Assembly: GCF_047511655.1 (NCBI RefSeq)
Contig: NC_133399.1
Location: forward strand, 6,513,333 to 6,577,332
Source of the DNA: Castor canadensis
Lineage: Eukaryota; Chordata; Mammalia; Rodentia; Castoridae
Reading direction: 5' to 3'
Length of the DNA stretch: 64,000 nucleotides
Part shown: positions 35,757-48,115 of the stretch, piece after piece
Position numbering within the stretch: position 1 is the stretch's first letter
How the letters are laid out: the number at the start of each line of letters is the position of its first letter
Translations under genes and position numbers: made by a program
Notes under the pieces: generated by a model
Databases searched by the model: none
Told to the model about the DNA's origin: nothing
Seen by the model: the letters and a program-made list of their open reading frames with translations, nothing else

Positions 35757-38700
35757 CTAATGTCCACATATGAGGGAGAACATACGATTTTTGGTCTTTT
35801 GGGCCAGGCTAACCTCACTCAGAATGATGTTCTCCAGTTCCATCCATTTACCAGCGAATGATAACATTTCGTTCTTCTTCATGGCTGCATAGAATTCCAT
35901 TGTGTATAGATACCACATTTTCTTAATCCATTCGTCAGTGCTGGGGCATCTTGGCTGTTTCCATAACTTGGCTATTGTGAATAGTGCCGCAATAAACATG
36001 GATGTGCAGGTGCCTCTGGAGTAACAGTCTTTTGGGTATATCCCCAAGAGTGGTATTACTGGATCAAATGGTAGATCGATGTCCAGCTTTTTAAGTAGCC
36101 TCCAAATTTTTTTCCAGAGTGGTTGTACTAGTTTACATTCCCACCAACAGTGTAAGAGGGTTCCTTTTTCCCCGCATCCTCGCCAACACCTGTTGTTGGC
36201 GGTGTTGCTGATGATGGCTATTCTAACAGGGGTGAGGTGGAATCTTAGTGTAGTTTTAATTTGCATTTCCTTTATTGCTAGAGATGGTGAGCATTTTTTC
36301 ATGTGTTTTCTGGCCATTTGAATTTCTTGTTTTGAGAAAGTTCTGTTTAGTTCACTTGCCCATTTCTTTATTGGTTCATTAGTTTTGGGAGAATTTAGTT
36401 TTTTAAGTTCCCTGTATATTCTGGTTATCAGTCCTTTGTCTGATGTATAATTGGCAAATATTTTCTCCCACTCTGTGGGTGTTCTCTTCAGTTTAGAGAC
36501 TGTTTCTTTTGATGAACAGAAGCTTTTTAGTTTTATGAGGTCCCATTTATCTATACTATCTCTTAGTTGCTGTGCTGCTGGGGTTTCATTGAGAAAGTTC
36601 TTACCTATACCTACTAACTCCAGAGTATTTCCTACTCTTTCTTGTATCAACTTAAGAGTTTGGGGTCTGATATTCAGATCCTTGATCCATTTTGAGTTAA
36701 TCTTGGTATAGGGTGATATACATGGATCTAGTTTCAGTTTTTTGCAGACTGCTAACCAGTTTTCCCAGCAGTTTTTGTTGAAGAGGCTGCTATTTCTCCA
36801 TTGTATATTTTTAGCTCCTTTGTCAAAGATAAGTTGCTCATAGTTGTGTGGCTTCATATCTGGATCCTCTATTCTGTTCCACTGGTCTTCATGTCTGTTT
36901 TTGTGCCAGTACCATGTTGTTTTTATTGTTATTGCTTTGTAATATAGTTTGAAGTCAGGTATTGTGATACCTCCTGCATTGTTCTTTTGACTGAGTATTG
37001 CCTTGGCTATTCGTGGCCTCTTGTGTTTCCATATAAATTTAACACTAGATTTTTCAATCTCTTTAATGAATGTCATTGGAATTTTGATGGGAATTGCATT
37101 AAACATGTAGATTACTTTGGGGAGTATCGACATTTTTACTATGTTGATTCTACCAATCCATGAGCATGGGAGATCTCTCCACTTTCTATAGTCTTCCTCA
37201 ATCTCTTTCTTCAGAAGTGTATAGTTTTCCTTGTAGAGGTCTTTCACATCTTTTGTTAGGTTTACACCTAGGTATTTGATTTTGTTTGAGGCTATTGTAA
37301 ATGGAATTGTTTTCATACATTCTTTTTCAGTTTGCTCATTGTTAGTGTATAGAAATGCTAATGATTTTTCTATGTTGATTTTATATCCTGCTACCTTGCT
37401 ATAGCTATTGATGATGTCTAGAAGCTTCTGAGTAGAGTTTTTTGGGTCTTTAAGGTATAGGATCATGTCGTCTGCAAATAGGGATATTTTCACAGTTTCT
37501 TTACCTATTTGTATTCCTTTTATTCCTTCTTCTTGCCTAATTGCTCTGGCTAGGAATTCCAGTACTATGTTGAATAGGAGTGGAGATAGTGGGCATCCTT
37601 GTCTGGTTCCTGATTTTAGAGGGAATGGTTTTAATTTTTCTCCGTTAAGTATAATGCTGGCTGTAGGTTTGTCATATATAGCTTTTATAATGTTGAGGAA
37701 CTTTCCTTCTATTCCTAGTTTTCTTAGAGCTTTTATCATGAAATGATGTTGGATCTTATCAAAGGCTTTTTCTGCATCTATTGAGATGATCAAGTGGTTT
37801 TTGGCTTTGCTTCTGTTAATGTGGTTTATTACGTTTATTGATTTTCGTATGTTGAACCACCCCTGCATCACTGGGATGAAGCCTACCTGGTCATGGTGAA
37901 TAATTTTTTTGATGTGTTGCTGAATTCGATTTGCCATTATTTTGTTGAGGATTTTTGCATCAATGTTCATTAGGGAGATTGGCCTATAGTTCTCCTTTTT
38001 GGAGGTGTCTTTGCCTGGTTTTGGGATAAGTGTAATACTGGCTTCATAAAATGTGTTTGGCAGTTTTCCTTCCCTTTCTATTTCGTGGAACAGTTTAAGG
38101 AGGGTTGGTATCAGTTCTTCTTTAAAGGTCTGATAGAATTCAGCAGAGAATCCATCAGGTCCTGGACTTTTCTTTTGGGGGAGACTCTTGATTGCTACTT
38201 CAATTTCATTCTGTGTTATAGGTCTATTCAGGTGATTAATTTCCTCTTGGTTCAGTTTTGGATGATCATATGTATCTAGAAATCTGTCCATTTCTTTTAG
38301 ATTTTCAAATTTATTTGAATATAGGTTCTCAAAGTAGTCTTTGATGATTTCCTGGACTTCCATGGTGTTTGTTGTTATCTCCCCTTTTGCATTCCTGATT
38401 CTACTAATTTGGGTTTTTTCTCTCCTCATTTTAGTCAGGTTTGCCAGGGGTCTATCGATCTTGTTTATTTTTTCAAAGAACCAACTTTTTGTTTCATTAA
38501 TTCTTTGTATGGTTTTTTTGGTTTCTATTTCATTGATTTCAGCTCTTATTTTTATTATTTCTCTCCTTCTATTTGTTTTGGGATTTGCTTGTTCTTGTTT
38601 TTCTAGGAGTTTGAGATGTATCATTAGGTCATTGATTTGGGATCTTTCAAACTTTTTAATATATGCAGTCATGGCTATAAACTTTCCTCTCAAGACTGCC

Positions 38701-39575
38701 TTAGCTGTGTCCCATAGGTTCCGGTAGGTTGTGTTTTCATTTTCATTGACTTCCAGGAACATTTTAATTTCCTCTTTTATTGCATCGATGATCCATTCTT
38801 CATTAAGTAATGAGTTATTTAGTTTCCAGCTGTTTGCATGTTTTTTGTCTTTACTTTTGTTGTTGAGTTCTACTTTTACTGCATTGTGGTCAGATAGTAT
38901 GTATGGTATTATTTCTATTTTCTTATATTTGCTGAGGCTTGCTTTGTGCCCTAGGATATGATCTATTTTGGAGAAGGTTCCATGGGCTGCTGAGAAGAAT
39001 GTATATTGTGTAGAGGTTGGATGAAATGTTCTGTAGACATCTACTAGGTCCACTTGATCTATTGCATATTTTAGATCTTGGATTTCTTTATTGAGTTTTT
39101 GTTTGGATGACCTATCTATTGATGATAATGGAGTGTTAAAGTCTCCCACAACCACTGTGTTGGCGTTTATATATGCTTTTAGGTCTTTCAGGGTATGTTT
39201 GATGAAATTGGGTGCGTTGACATTGGGTGCATACAGATTGATGATTATTATTTCCTTTTGGTCTATTTCCCCTTTTATTAGTATGGAATGTCCTTCTTTA
39301 TCTCGTTTGATCAATGTAGGTTTGAAGTCTACTTTGTCAGAGATAAGTATTGCTACTCCTGCTTGTTTTTGGGGGCCATTGGCTTGGTAAATCTTCTTCC
39401 AGCCTTTCATCCTAAGCATATGCTTATTTCTGTCGGTGAGATGAGTCTCCTGTAAGCAACAAATTGTTGGATCTTCTCTTTTAATCCATTTTGTCAAACG
39501 CTGTCTTTTGATGGGTGAATTAAGTCCATTAACATTAAGTGTTAGTACTGATAGGTATGTGGTGATTCCTGCCAT
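35757..39575 (-). CDS. L1 ORF2: endonuclease/reverse transcriptase, uninterrupted
   Basis: A 1272-residue frame, the expected length for mammalian L1 ORF2p. The N-terminal AP-type endonuclease (residues 1 to about 240) keeps N14, E43 ('CLQETHL'), 'NLYAPN' at about 115, 'GDFNTPLS' at about 145, 'KIDHILG' at about 205 and 'SDHNAV' at about 229. The reverse transcriptase has '[13 protein letters not shown]' and 'FADDMILY' near residue 700. The C-terminal cysteine-rich segment is C-x3-C-x7-H-x4-C ('[13 protein letters not shown]'). The protein nicks target DNA and copies L1 RNA at the nick in the nucleus. The start is the Met 50 bases after ORF1. Whether it is expressed is unknown. Confidence 0.96.
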   Translation of the reverse strand: MAGITTYLSVLTLNVNGLNSPIKRQRLTKWIKREDPTICCLQETHLTDRNKHMLRMKGWKKIYQANGPQKQAGVAILISDKVDFKPTLIKRDKEGHSILIKGEIDQKEIIIINLYAPNVNAPNFIKHTLKDLKAYINANTVVVGDFNTPLSSIDRSSKQKLNKEIQDLKYAIDQVDLVDVYRTFHPTSTQYTFFSAAHGTFSKIDHILGHKASLSKYKKIEIIPYILSDHNAVKVELNNKSKDKKHANSWKLNNSLLNEEWIIDAIKEEIKMFLEVNENENTTYRNLWDTAKAVLRGKFIAMTAYIKKFERSQINDLMIHLKLLEKQEQANPKTNRRREIIKIRAEINEIETKKTIQRINETKSWFFEKINKIDRPLANLTKMRREKTQISRIRNAKGEITTNTMEVQEIIKDYFENLYSNKFENLKEMDRFLDTYDHPKLNQEEINHLNRPITQNEIEVAIKSLPQKKSPGPDGFSAEFYQTFKEELIPTLLKLFHEIEREGKLPNTFYEASITLIPKPGKDTSKKENYRPISLMNIDAKILNKIMANRIQQHIKKIIHHDQVGFIPVMQGWFNIRKSINVINHINRSKAKNHLIISIDAEKAFDKIQHHFMIKALRKLGIEGKFLNIIKAIYDKPTASIILNGEKLKPFPLKSGTRQGCPLSPLLFNIVLEFLARAIRQEEGIKGIQIGKETVKISLFADDMILYLKDPKNSTQKLLDIINSYSKVAGYKINIEKSLAFLYTNNEQTEKECMKTIPFTIASNKIKYLGVNLTKDVKDLYKENYTLLKKEIEEDYRKWRDLPCSWIGRINIVKMSILPKVIYMFNAIPIKIPMTFIKEIEKSSVKFIWKHKRPRIAKAILSQKNNAGGITIPDFKLYYKAITIKTTWYWHKNRHEDQWNRIEDPDMKPHNYEQLIFDKGAKNIQWRNSSLFNKNCWENWLAVCKKLKLDPCISPYTKINSKWIKDLNIRPQTLKLIQERVGNTLELVGIGKNFLNETPAAQQLRDSIDKWDLIKLKSFCSSKETVSKLKRTPTEWEKIFANYTSDKGLITRIYRELKKLNSPKTNEPIKKWASELNRTFSKQEIQMARKHMKKCSPSLAIKEMQIKTTLRFHLTPVRIAIISNTANNRCWRGCGEKGTLLHCWWECKLVQPLWKKIWRLLKKLDIDLPFDPVIPLLGIYPKDCYSRGTCTSMFIAALFTIAKLWKQPRCPSTDEWIKKMWYLYTMEFYAAMKKNEMLSFAGKWMELENIILSEVSLAQKTKNRMFSLICGH

Positions 39576-39625
39576 TTAGTTATCTTAGTTGTTTGGAGGT
39601 TTGATTGTGTGTACCTAACTTGATG

Positions 39626-40827
39626 TTACTCTCTACTGTCTTGCTTTTTCTTATCCTGTGGTTTGGTGCTGCCTGCCTTTTCATGGTTAAGTTGGGTGTC
39701 ACTTTCTGTGTGCAGGATCCCTTGCAGAATCTTTTGTAATGGTGGCTTTGTGGTCACATATTGTTTTAGTTTCTGCTTATCATGGAAGACTTTTATTGCT
39801 CCATCTATTTTGAATGATAGCTTTGCTGGGTAGAGTATCCTGGGGTTGAAGTTATTTTCATTCAGTGCCCGGAAGATCTCACCCCACGCTCTTCTTGCTT
39901 TTAATGTTTCTGTTGAGAAGTCTGCTGTGATTTTGATGGGTTTACCTTTGTATGTTACTTGTTTTTTCTCTCTTACAGCCTTCAATATTCTTTCCTTAGT
40001 TTCTGAACTTGTTGTTTTAATGATGATATGTCGTGGAGTAGTTCTATTTTGATCTGGTCTGTTTGGTGTCCTGGAGGCCTCTTGCATTTGTATGGGAATA
40101 TCTTTCTCTAGATTTGGGAAATTTTCCGTTATTATTTTGTTGAATATATTACGCATTCCCTTCGCTTGCACCTCTTCTCCTTCTTCGATGCCCATGATTC
40201 TCAAGTTTGGTCTTTTGATGGAGTCAGTGAGTTCTTGCATTTTCTTTTCACAGGTCTTGAGTTGTTTAATTAATAGTTCTTCAGTTTTTCCTTTAATTAC
40301 CATTTCATCTTCAAGTTCTGAGATTCTGTCTTCTGTTTGTTCTATTCTGCTGGATTGGCCTTCCGTTTTGTTTTGCAGTTCTGTTTCATTCTTTTTCTGA
40401 GGTTTTCCATATCCTGGCTGTTTTCTTCTTTATTGTTGTCTATTTTTGTCCTGAGTTCATTTATCCATTTATTCATTGTGTTCTCTCTTTCACTTTGGTG
40501 TTTATACAGTGCTTCTATGGTTTCCTTTATTTCTTCTTTTGCTTTTTCAAATTCTCTATTTTTATTGTCTTGGAATTTCTTGAGTGTCTCCTGTACATTT
40601 TGGTTGACCCTATCCAGTATCATCTCTATAAAATTCTCATTGAGTATTTGTAGTATGTCTTCTTTTAAATTATTCTTGTGGGCTTCATTGGGTCCTTTGG
40701 CATAGTTTATCTTCATTTTGTTGGAGTCTGGATCTGAGTTTCTGTTCTCTTCATTCCCCTCTGGTTCCTGTACTAATTTTTTGCTGTGGGGAAACTGGTT
40801 TCCTTGTTTTTTCTGTCTTCCTGTCAT
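39626..40827 (-). pseudogene. L1 ORF1 with a single-base frameshift
   Basis: It starts at 'MTGRQKKQGNQ' (40827) and should run about 400 residues: a basic N-terminus, a long heptad-rich coiled coil, an RRM ('RPNLRIMGIEEGEE') and a C-terminal domain ('NPRILYPAKLSFKIDG'). At about 40396-40402 an A run (T run on the plus strand) has five bases where the L1 at 16677-23941 has six. Translation moves out of frame and stops at 40342. The proper frame is open again from upstream of 40303 to the stop at 39626. ORF1p is normally needed for retrotransposition in cis. The lesion may be real, polymorphic or a base-calling error. Confidence 0.92.
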
Positions 40828-41536
40828 TGTCCTTGGTGTTGTTACTGTCCCTGTACTGTGTGCAATTAAGTATTTTCTAGCTTGTAATAATAACAATGGT
40901 AATATTGAGAATGGAAGAGTGAGCTGAGATGGAAAGCAAGAAGTTAAAGAAAAGGGGAAAACAAATATACAGACAAGAGGGAGAAAGCAGAAGAAGGTAT
41001 CAGACAAGAGAGTTTCAAAGGTATAAACAGGGAGTGTTAGTGTACTAATCGACAGTAAGCTGAACAGACAATAGAGAGACAGAGAGAGGATTGAAAATCA
41101 AAGATAAAAAAATAAAAAATAAGTATATGAAAGTAATATCTATTTATAAAAATGAATTAAAATAAAATGGAAAATAGAAAATTAAAAAAAAAAAAAAAAA
41201 CCAAAAACTTCCAAGTTTATATGCAATGCAGTTTCAGTCTTAATAATTTGGATGTCCATCTCAATCTCCAGTCCTGGAGTTGGTGCCTCAGATGTTGTTC
41301 TGTAGTTGTCTCATCAAAGGGGATGCATAAAGTAGAACAAAACTACACACTCACACACACACAGAGGATTAAAAAAAAAAAAAAACCCACCAAGTGTCCC
41401 CAGTTCAAATGCAATACAGTTTCAGTAAGTTTTTCGGCTTGCAGGTGTAATTCGTTTGTTCTCTCATCAAAGGTAGGGAGAAAAAGAAAAAAAAGCGTCT
41501 GGAGACAGTTCTGAGAGTGGTATCTGCAACTGTGGC

Positions 41537-42130
41537 TTGCCTGCCTGCTGCTCTCAGCCTGTAGCTGGCGCGTTATTTATGCAGATCTCTGGGGTGAGCT
41601 TAGCACTCACCTGGTCCCACAGGCTTTGTTTGCTCAGAGTTCTCCTGTGCGGGGGAGGGGGGCCTCTGCTACAGGCTTTTCCCTTTCCAAGCACTGGGAA
41701 AGGCGACACTGCCCCGCGTTGTCAGGCCTGCGTGTTTATTTACAGTTCACGTGGGAAGTGGGTCTTCCCTCCTCTCACAAGCGTCCCCGCTCCTGGTTGC
41801 TGGCGCGCCCCGCTCCCGCCAGAGCCTCTCCGGCCCGCCCGGCTCATTTATTTACAGTCCCGGGAAGGAGTCCCTTCTCCCAATCTTCAGCGCTCAGGGC
41901 GCCCCACCCTCTTTCCAGCGTGTCTTAACTGTTCTTATTGCTTAGTACTCAGTTTCTCTTTTTTTCCCGGGTGGACGTCAGTCTGTCCAGGGGCCTATGC
42001 TGCTCTGGCCCAGGCTTGTCTGGGGGGAACCGCGGTACCGCGAAGCTCACCTGGTCCGCGTCTTCCCAAGCCGTATGGGCGCCGGCCACTGGCGGCCCCG
42101 GGGGCCTCCTCGGTTCTCCGTTTAACGTGA
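41537..42130 (+). other. Antisense ORF in L1 5'UTR (197 codons)
   Basis: An uninterrupted frame opposite to the L1, wholly inside its GC-rich 5'UTR, rich in Pro, Ser, Cys and Leu. Its C-terminal third resembles a minus-strand frame in the older L1 (16839-17384). Primate L1s carry a short antisense ORF0 in the 5'UTR; sequence similarity to it is not claimed. GC-rich composition alone can keep frames open, so coding status is unproven. Confidence 0.4.
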
Positions 42131-42269
42131 AGTGGAGATTCTCTGCGCCGGCTGGAGGTGTGGAGGGGTCAAAGTTATGCCTTTTCTCGTGATTATGCCT
42201 GCAAAGTGTGTCTCCAGCGTCTCTCCAAGATTTCACTATAGGAGGGTCGCTTTCTGCTTCCTCCCTCTA

Positions 42270-42282
42270 GCCGCCATCTTGG
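42270..42282 (-). promoter_or_regulatory. YY1-like site at the L1 5' end
   Basis: On the minus strand 'ccaagatggcggc' lies about 12 bases from the 5' end of the element. Human L1 has a YY1 site at a similar place that fixes the transcription start. The older copy has the same position mutated to 'ccaagatggtggc' (16687-16699). Confidence 0.7.
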
Positions 42283-42306
42283 AATTCCCCAACCCACTAC
42301 TTCTTT

Positions 42307-43320
42307 ATGACTGTAGTAAATCCCCAAATTTATAGGTATACATGTTTTGCCCAACTCAGTGCAAAGGGACTGCAGATGCATTTGGTGTTCAAATTGAAGA
42401 ATAGATTTGGGGAGGTGTTTAGGTTTTGAGATTGTTGCTCTCTTGGACATAATTGATGTTGACCTTGGCATGGATCTAGACAGTATTTTCAAAAATGAAA
42501 TGCATATTGATGTAGGACATGAACATAGTGAAAGGAGGTTACAGTGGCAGGACAGTACTAACTGCAATGCCTGTAGGGTCTTAAAATGAGACAAAAGAGG
42601 GTTGTGTTTTATAGGGGGGAGCAAGTAGGAGGAGAAAGAAGGTGGGAGACTAGGGAAGATGTAAAGGACAACATCTGCCTGGGAGCAGAGAGTCTTTCCT
42701 GAGACCAGCCTGTCCTTAGAGTGTCAGTAAAGGAGGTGTCATTTGGTAGTTCTTATTAGACATGGTCAGAGATCACAGAGTTGAAGGAAGCAGAGAACAT
42801 TCAGGGCAGTGTGCTTAATGAGTGTTCTGCTTCTTGTAAGCCTAATTGATCAGAAAGTGTGGAAATTGAGTTTGTGCATGCCTTACTGTAGATTCAAAAA
42901 GGGAGGACATCTAAGTGTAATGAGAACAGGAAATGTGATGGAGCGGTTGTCCTTAATCACCACTGTTCACCAAGGAGTACTTGGGTAATCCTGGGTAAGT
43001 TTTCAAGCTGTTCACATTGGCATTCAGATAATTTGTTTAGTGACAATGTGCTTGGTGACAATTAAGAAAGCCCATCATAGACAGTGAAAACTAAGATACC
43101 TTTGGGATGTGCTGCCTCAAAAAATGGCTTGTTAATTTCAGAGATCATTTGTGTTGCTCCTGGTGCCAGGTTATGCTACAGAGTAAGTAAAACTCAGAAT
43201 GTCCTGAGCAATAGGAGCATATTTGGTTGTTTATCCTTGGCTCTTATTACATGTTGTAGATAAGGCAGTAGTAAGAAGGTGCAAAATGTCATCACCAGAT
43301 AACTTCAAGATAGGAAATGG
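42307..43320. other. Intergenic DNA, nothing recognised
   Basis: A 143-codon minus-strand frame ends in the L1 and has no domain. No repeat or exon could be named. Confidence 0.4.
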
Positions 43321-43545
43321 TGCCCTGGACCAGTGACTCATGCCTGCAATCCCATATTCTTGAAAGCAGACATCAAGACTATCATGGTTTGAAGCCATCC
43401 CTGGGAAAATGAGCCAGCCCTGGGCAAATTGTTTGCAAGAACCTATTCAAAAATACTGAACACAAGCAAGGGCTGGTGGGATGGCACAGGTAGCAGAGCA
43501 CCTACCTACCAAGTGCAAGGCCCCCAGTATGACAAAAAAGATGGG
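43321..43545 (+). repeat. Composite SINE
   Basis: The Alu/B1-like half shows 'ccagtgactcatgcctgcaa' and 'gtttgaagccatccctggg'. The tRNA-like half shows 'agggctggtgggatggcaca' and 'agcagagcacctacctacc'. Moderately diverged. Confidence 0.75.
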
Positions 43546-45905
43546 GAATGGTGACCATACTGTGCAAACTCATGTGGGACTGGAATCTGCAGTGGAGCCA
43601 TTGTGGTGGGACTCAGTGCTAAACTTATCAAATGTATACAGCTCTGCCTTCCAGACTGCCATCAAAATTAAATATGAGATACCCTTTGGGGTTGGGGAAT
43701 TCATTTGAGTTTAGCAATGCCAGGAATAGAGTGCTTCTCTGGATATTGAATTGGCTCTGTATGAGAGTTTGACACCTTTCCCAATGAGCCTGTGTAGTAG
43801 TGAGGTATGTGCTTTGGAAGGTGGGGAAAATAGTGTGTGTGTAGGTTCCAGCATGAAACTTCTTGGTTTTGTAGGGTTCCTCTCCCTTCCTTGAAGTCAG
43901 CCACCTTGGGTTGCATGTGCACAGAGACAGTGGTCTCTATGTTACAAAATGTCTATGATCTTTTCCTCATTGAATGTGTGTTAAACAGGCTGCTTTCAGT
44001 GGCTTCCCTTTCATTGTGTTTATATAATCTTTATTCTGTGAAATTGAAGTTCACTTAGGCAGTTAGGATTTTTGTCATTATTTGTAAGAGTTTAATGATG
44101 GAATGATGCCTTAGGATGTAATTTTCATAAACTTCTGTAGAGAACTGGGAAAAATTCTTTCATGGATTCTTGGGTGAAATAAAATTTATACAGAAAAATT
44201 TGATGGCATATGAAGTTATAATTTGATCTTTACTGAATATGTGTTAATTTCTTGTGATTTGTCAAAAATTGGAATGACATAATTCATTTAATTTTCTCAT
44301 ATATTAAACCAAATTTAAGTTTGATTATCTGTTTGTGTTCATTACCCCTGGTGTTGAATGTTTTATGGTACAGTCTTTTTTTGTTTTTGTTCATGTTTTT
44401 TTTTTTCTGTACTGTGGTTTGATATCAATTCTGAAAACTGGAATTGTTGTTCCTGCAGTTTGTATCCTGCCGCAATCATTATTGAAGACATTGGACAAGC
44501 AGTTAAAAGTTAAAACAAGTTCATGCCAGACAAGGAGTTAAGAGTAAAGCAAGAACCAAGTTTATTGAAAGGTAGAAAAACACACTGACAGGTGAGATTT
44601 AGTGAAAATAATAAGTCAAACAATGGCTGAAGTCTCGGCAATGATATAGAGCATTAACTGCCTTAGGTCTAACTATCCCAACTTTCAGTGATATTTGTAA
44701 CTAATTGGCAATGAGTCAGCTTCTTGCTGAACTCAGCCACCTGTCTGTCTGCCTGTTTCCCAAACTGAGCATTCCATGAAACTCTGGTAAGCTCACCCTG
44801 ACCCTGGGGTCCCATCTTCAGCTGCATTTTGTTATTTTGGTTAGAAGATTGTTATTTTTGTGAGAAACCTATTGGTTCTCATGTCCCTTTCACATGTTTA
44901 TTGTTAATGTACCTCTCTTATCCAAAATGGAGTCACCTCTGTCATTGCTCCCCTGACTTCACCAATAAAACAACAAAAAGAGCAAAACCAAATGCTGGGA
45001 TGATAGCATCTGACACTATAACTGTGAAAATTAGCATATTTTGGTTTTCCTATTTTCAAATGCAATTTGATCATTGCCAATGACAGAGAATAGAATTCAC
45101 ATTTTCCTGCAAAAATTGGGTTTGTCCTTCCCTCGGGGGTTAAAGAGATACTTCTTTTAGCCAGTATTGTATGGTGGCTGTTCTGTGTTGAATCACATTT
45201 CTATTTATATTAAATACCAGTGAAGGCTGATTTCCTTTTATCTGAGATGTATTTGTAAATCTATTTTCCTTTTTTTTTTTTTGCCTTTCATTTATTTTTT
45301 ACTTTTTTGCTAAGACAGGATGTTAATTCATGACAGACTTCTAAAAACACAGCTATGAGCAGGGATCTGGACTGACAAACTGGGCACAGCTTTCTATTGC
45401 ATTCTTTGCTCCCTGACCACTCTGGAGCACAGTGTCCAGCAGGAAAAACTTCATGAATCTTCCAAGCCAACCTGTTCTCCTCCTGCCATGTCCATTCCAC
45501 TGCACCAACCAAAATGCCCATCAGAAGGTGACATCTGTCACAAAGTTCCAAGCACAATGTCCTCCCCTGGTTCACTCTGTCCTGACAGGCACTCCCATAC
45601 ATCTTTGGCCATGGTCATTTGAATTTGGAGTTCTCCCTATGATCTTTCAGGCAGCTTGTAAATCTTTTTGTTATACTGTAGTATCTTTAACAATAAAAAT
45701 TCAACCTTGTTTATTAAGGTTAGAAATTAATCACTTGTACTCTTTCTCCTTCAGTCTCTCTTCCTCTTTTTATTCTTTGATTCATTTCTAAGACTCATTC
45801 TTGCTACGTAGACAACTCCAACATTTTATCCATGATCCAGCTGATGGAATTACAAGTTTGGGCCAGCATGTGTGCTTCAAGGATTCACCTTCTTCTTATT
45901 TATAT
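43546..45905. other. Intergenic DNA, nothing recognised
   Basis: Only short frames are present, the longest being overlapping 104- and 119-codon frames on opposite strands at 45288-45791. They show no known domain and no splice context. A possible very old L1 or LTR remnant near 44100-44800 could not be confirmed by eye. Confidence 0.4.
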
Positions 45906-46080
45906 ATTTTTACTGGTCATATCGAAGTTATACTCAAGGTCTTATGCTTCCTAGGGAGGTACTCTACCACTTGAGCCACTCCACCAGCCCATTTTTATGT
46001 TGAATATTCTTGAGATACCTTCTCATGAACTGATCTCTGCCTCCTAAGTAGCTAGGATAACAGAAGTCACTAGTATCCAG
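45906..46080 (-). repeat. Antisense composite SINE
   Basis: The plus strand shows 'tactctaccacttgagccac' (reverse A box) and 'agtagctaggataacag' (reverse of the Alu/B1-like start). Confidence 0.72.
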
Positions 46081-47040
46081 TTTTTGAGATCACTATCTTT
46101 TTTCAATGATTTTAAATGCTGTTAGCCATTTGCTATATGTACTCTACTTTGTAACTAGTTGCTGTTTGCTACTTTGAGGTGTGTTGTCAGAATTAGAGAA
46201 TTGTATGCATCCAAGTAGATGTTGTCACATGTTGAAATAGATCTATTTGTAAGGACAAGTGCCACATTCTCCGAAGTTCATTGTGATTTCACGTGCTTAA
46301 TGAAAACAGCTAATTTTATCTGAGTTGTCAATAATGAGTCTTATTTCATGTTATGCTTGTGTTGGTTTGAAAGAAACCAGGTAAAGCTTCCAAATGTTGT
46401 ATTCAGTCCAGTAACAGTGGTGGTGCTCAATTTTCCCAAGAAACAAAATTTTGATCTGAGGTATTTCAAATAACCTGTCTTGGTAACCAAGTGGTTATTT
46501 TGTGTTTGCATCCTATAGGCTGTTTTTTCCTTTCTCTGGGACACAGTTGCCTGTGATGTATTCCTTTAAAATTATTGAGGGAATTTTTGCTGTTGTTTTT
46601 GTTCTGGAGTATGAACTCAGAGCCTAACAATTGCTACTCTGGAACTCTACCATATAATTCTTTCTGCCAGCTGATTCTCATCCCTAGGGAACATGTGTGT
46701 GTGAGTAGAGATATTTTTCAGTTTTTACAATGGAAAGCAGGCACTGGATTTAGTGACATCTAGTGGATGAATACCATGGATATTGTTAAACATTGTGCAC
46801 TGGTCAGTGCATTACCCACAACTAAATATCAATCCCCTAATATTGCTAATGCTGCAATTGAGAAACCTCTTTGTAGGCAGATCTTGATATTGCTGCTGTA
46901 AACCTGCTCATCATTACTGGACCATAAAGTGTTCTATCATGTACCTTTCTTTGTACTGGACTACCACATTATTTTGTGTGCTAAACAAGCACTATATGAT
47001 TGATCTATATTGTGAAAGTTATGTATATATATATAAGACA
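46081..47040. other. Intergenic DNA, nothing recognised
   Basis: AT-rich sequence with no frame above 70 codons and no identifiable repeat. Confidence 0.4.
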
Positions 47041-47290
47041 TGGTTTCCCTGTGGAGTCCAGAGTATTTTTGAACACTTCTGGTGGTAATAGGATTTGAAA
47101 TCAAGACTCATCCATGCTAGCTCAGGCACTAACACTTGATCCACTCCAACATACTATTGTTGGGTTGGATAGTATCAACATAGTGTCTTGCAAACTATTT
47201 GACTGGGCTGGTTTTGAACCTCAGTCCCCCTGATCTCTGCCTACTAACTAGCTATGATGACAGGCATAAGCCTCTGCCACCAGCTGTGAC
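47041..47290 (-). repeat. Antisense composite SINE
   Basis: The plus strand shows a reversed tRNA-like half (47090-47150, 'cacttgatccactccaac') and a reversed Alu/B1-like half ('ggctggttttgaacctcagt', 'atgatgacaggcataagcc'). Confidence 0.72.
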
Positions 47291-47667
47291 CTGGAAATTT
47301 TGGTCCTCATGACTGATCCTTCTCAAGTGCTGGCTTGAAGTCTTGTCCCTCCAAGTCTTTCTTCAATTGCTGTCATGTGCTTCTGCTGTTCATCTCTTCT
47401 TTGCTTCCTTTTCTTCCTTCTTATTCTTTCTTCATTCCTCCTTTCTCTTCATTCTTCTTTCATTTGGATGGGCAAATTTTTCTAAATTATTTGCTCTATC
47501 ATGTAAATATTTCTCTTATCAGATTGGCGCCTATTGTAAATGTAACTGGTTTGTTTGTATATTTTATTGTTATATGCATTTTGGACAGTGCATAAATATT
47601 TCCACAATGTCCCATGTACTTCTTAACTGTACCCAGAATATTTTGTTAATCAGAAACCCTAAATGTT

Positions 47668-47850
47668 AAGCCAGACATCATTGGGTACAGCTATAATTAG
47701 GCATTTGTAGACTGAGGCAGGGAGAATGAAACACAAGGCCAGCCTGGGATAAATAGTGAGCTACAGATGTCATTGTGTCTCAAGTGGTACAGTTTTGCTT
47801 ATCAAGCATGAACCCCTGAGTTCAAACTCCAGGACCACAAAAAAGTTATT
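47668..47850 (+). repeat. Composite SINE
   Basis: The Alu/B1-like part 'ggcatttgtagactgaggca' and 'aggccagcctgggataaata' is followed by the tRNA-like part 'tgtctcaagtggtacag' and 'cctgagttcaaactcc'. A poly-A run follows at 47875-47894. Confidence 0.75.
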
Positions 47851-47894
47851 GAGCTCCTGCTCATTCTCTGTGACAAAAAAAAAAAAAAAAAAAA

Positions 47895-48115
47895 CCCAAA
47901 CAAATCCCAGTCCCAGAGCCTCATCCTTGTAATACTAGGATCTCAAGAGACAGAGATCAGGAGGATTGTGGTTCAAAGCCAGCATATGCAAAATTGTTCA
48001 CAAGACCCTATCTGAAAAGAACTGATAAGAAGAAAATTGCTAGAGGACTGCCTCAAGTGGTAAGAGAACATGCCTAGCAAGAGTGACTCACTTCAAACCT
48101 CAGTTGCATCCCCTG
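47895..48115 (+). repeat. Composite SINE (adjacent second copy)
   Basis: The left half shows 'gagacagagatcaggaggat' and 'tggttcaaagccagcatatg'. The right half shows 'ctgcctcaagtggtaagaga' and 'cttcaaacctcag'. It was probably inserted in the A tail of the preceding SINE. Confidence 0.78.

Larger units (their letters stand above)
35268..42294 (-). mobile_element. Full-length, young-looking LINE-1 (minus strand)
   Basis: A 7.0-kb L1 bracketed by the exact 12-bp duplication 'cactacttcttt' at 35256-35267 and 42295-42306. In order on the minus strand: a 5'UTR of about 1.4 kb, rich in CpG (41500-42294); ORF1 (40827-39626); a 50-base gap; ORF2 (39575-35757); and a 3'UTR with a guanine-rich tract (C-rich on the plus strand, 35310-35390) and poly(A). 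The retained CpGs and intact ORF2 point to a fairly recent insertion. Only ORF1 has an obvious lesion. Confidence 0.97.

Noticed and set aside
38341..40705. Plus-strand ORFs of 60-128 codons
   Set aside because: They are antisense shadows of the L1 ORF1 and ORF2 reading frames.
45288..45791. 104- and 119-codon ORFs on opposite strands
   Set aside because: They overlap each other antisense and show no domain. The surrounding DNA is intergenic in character.
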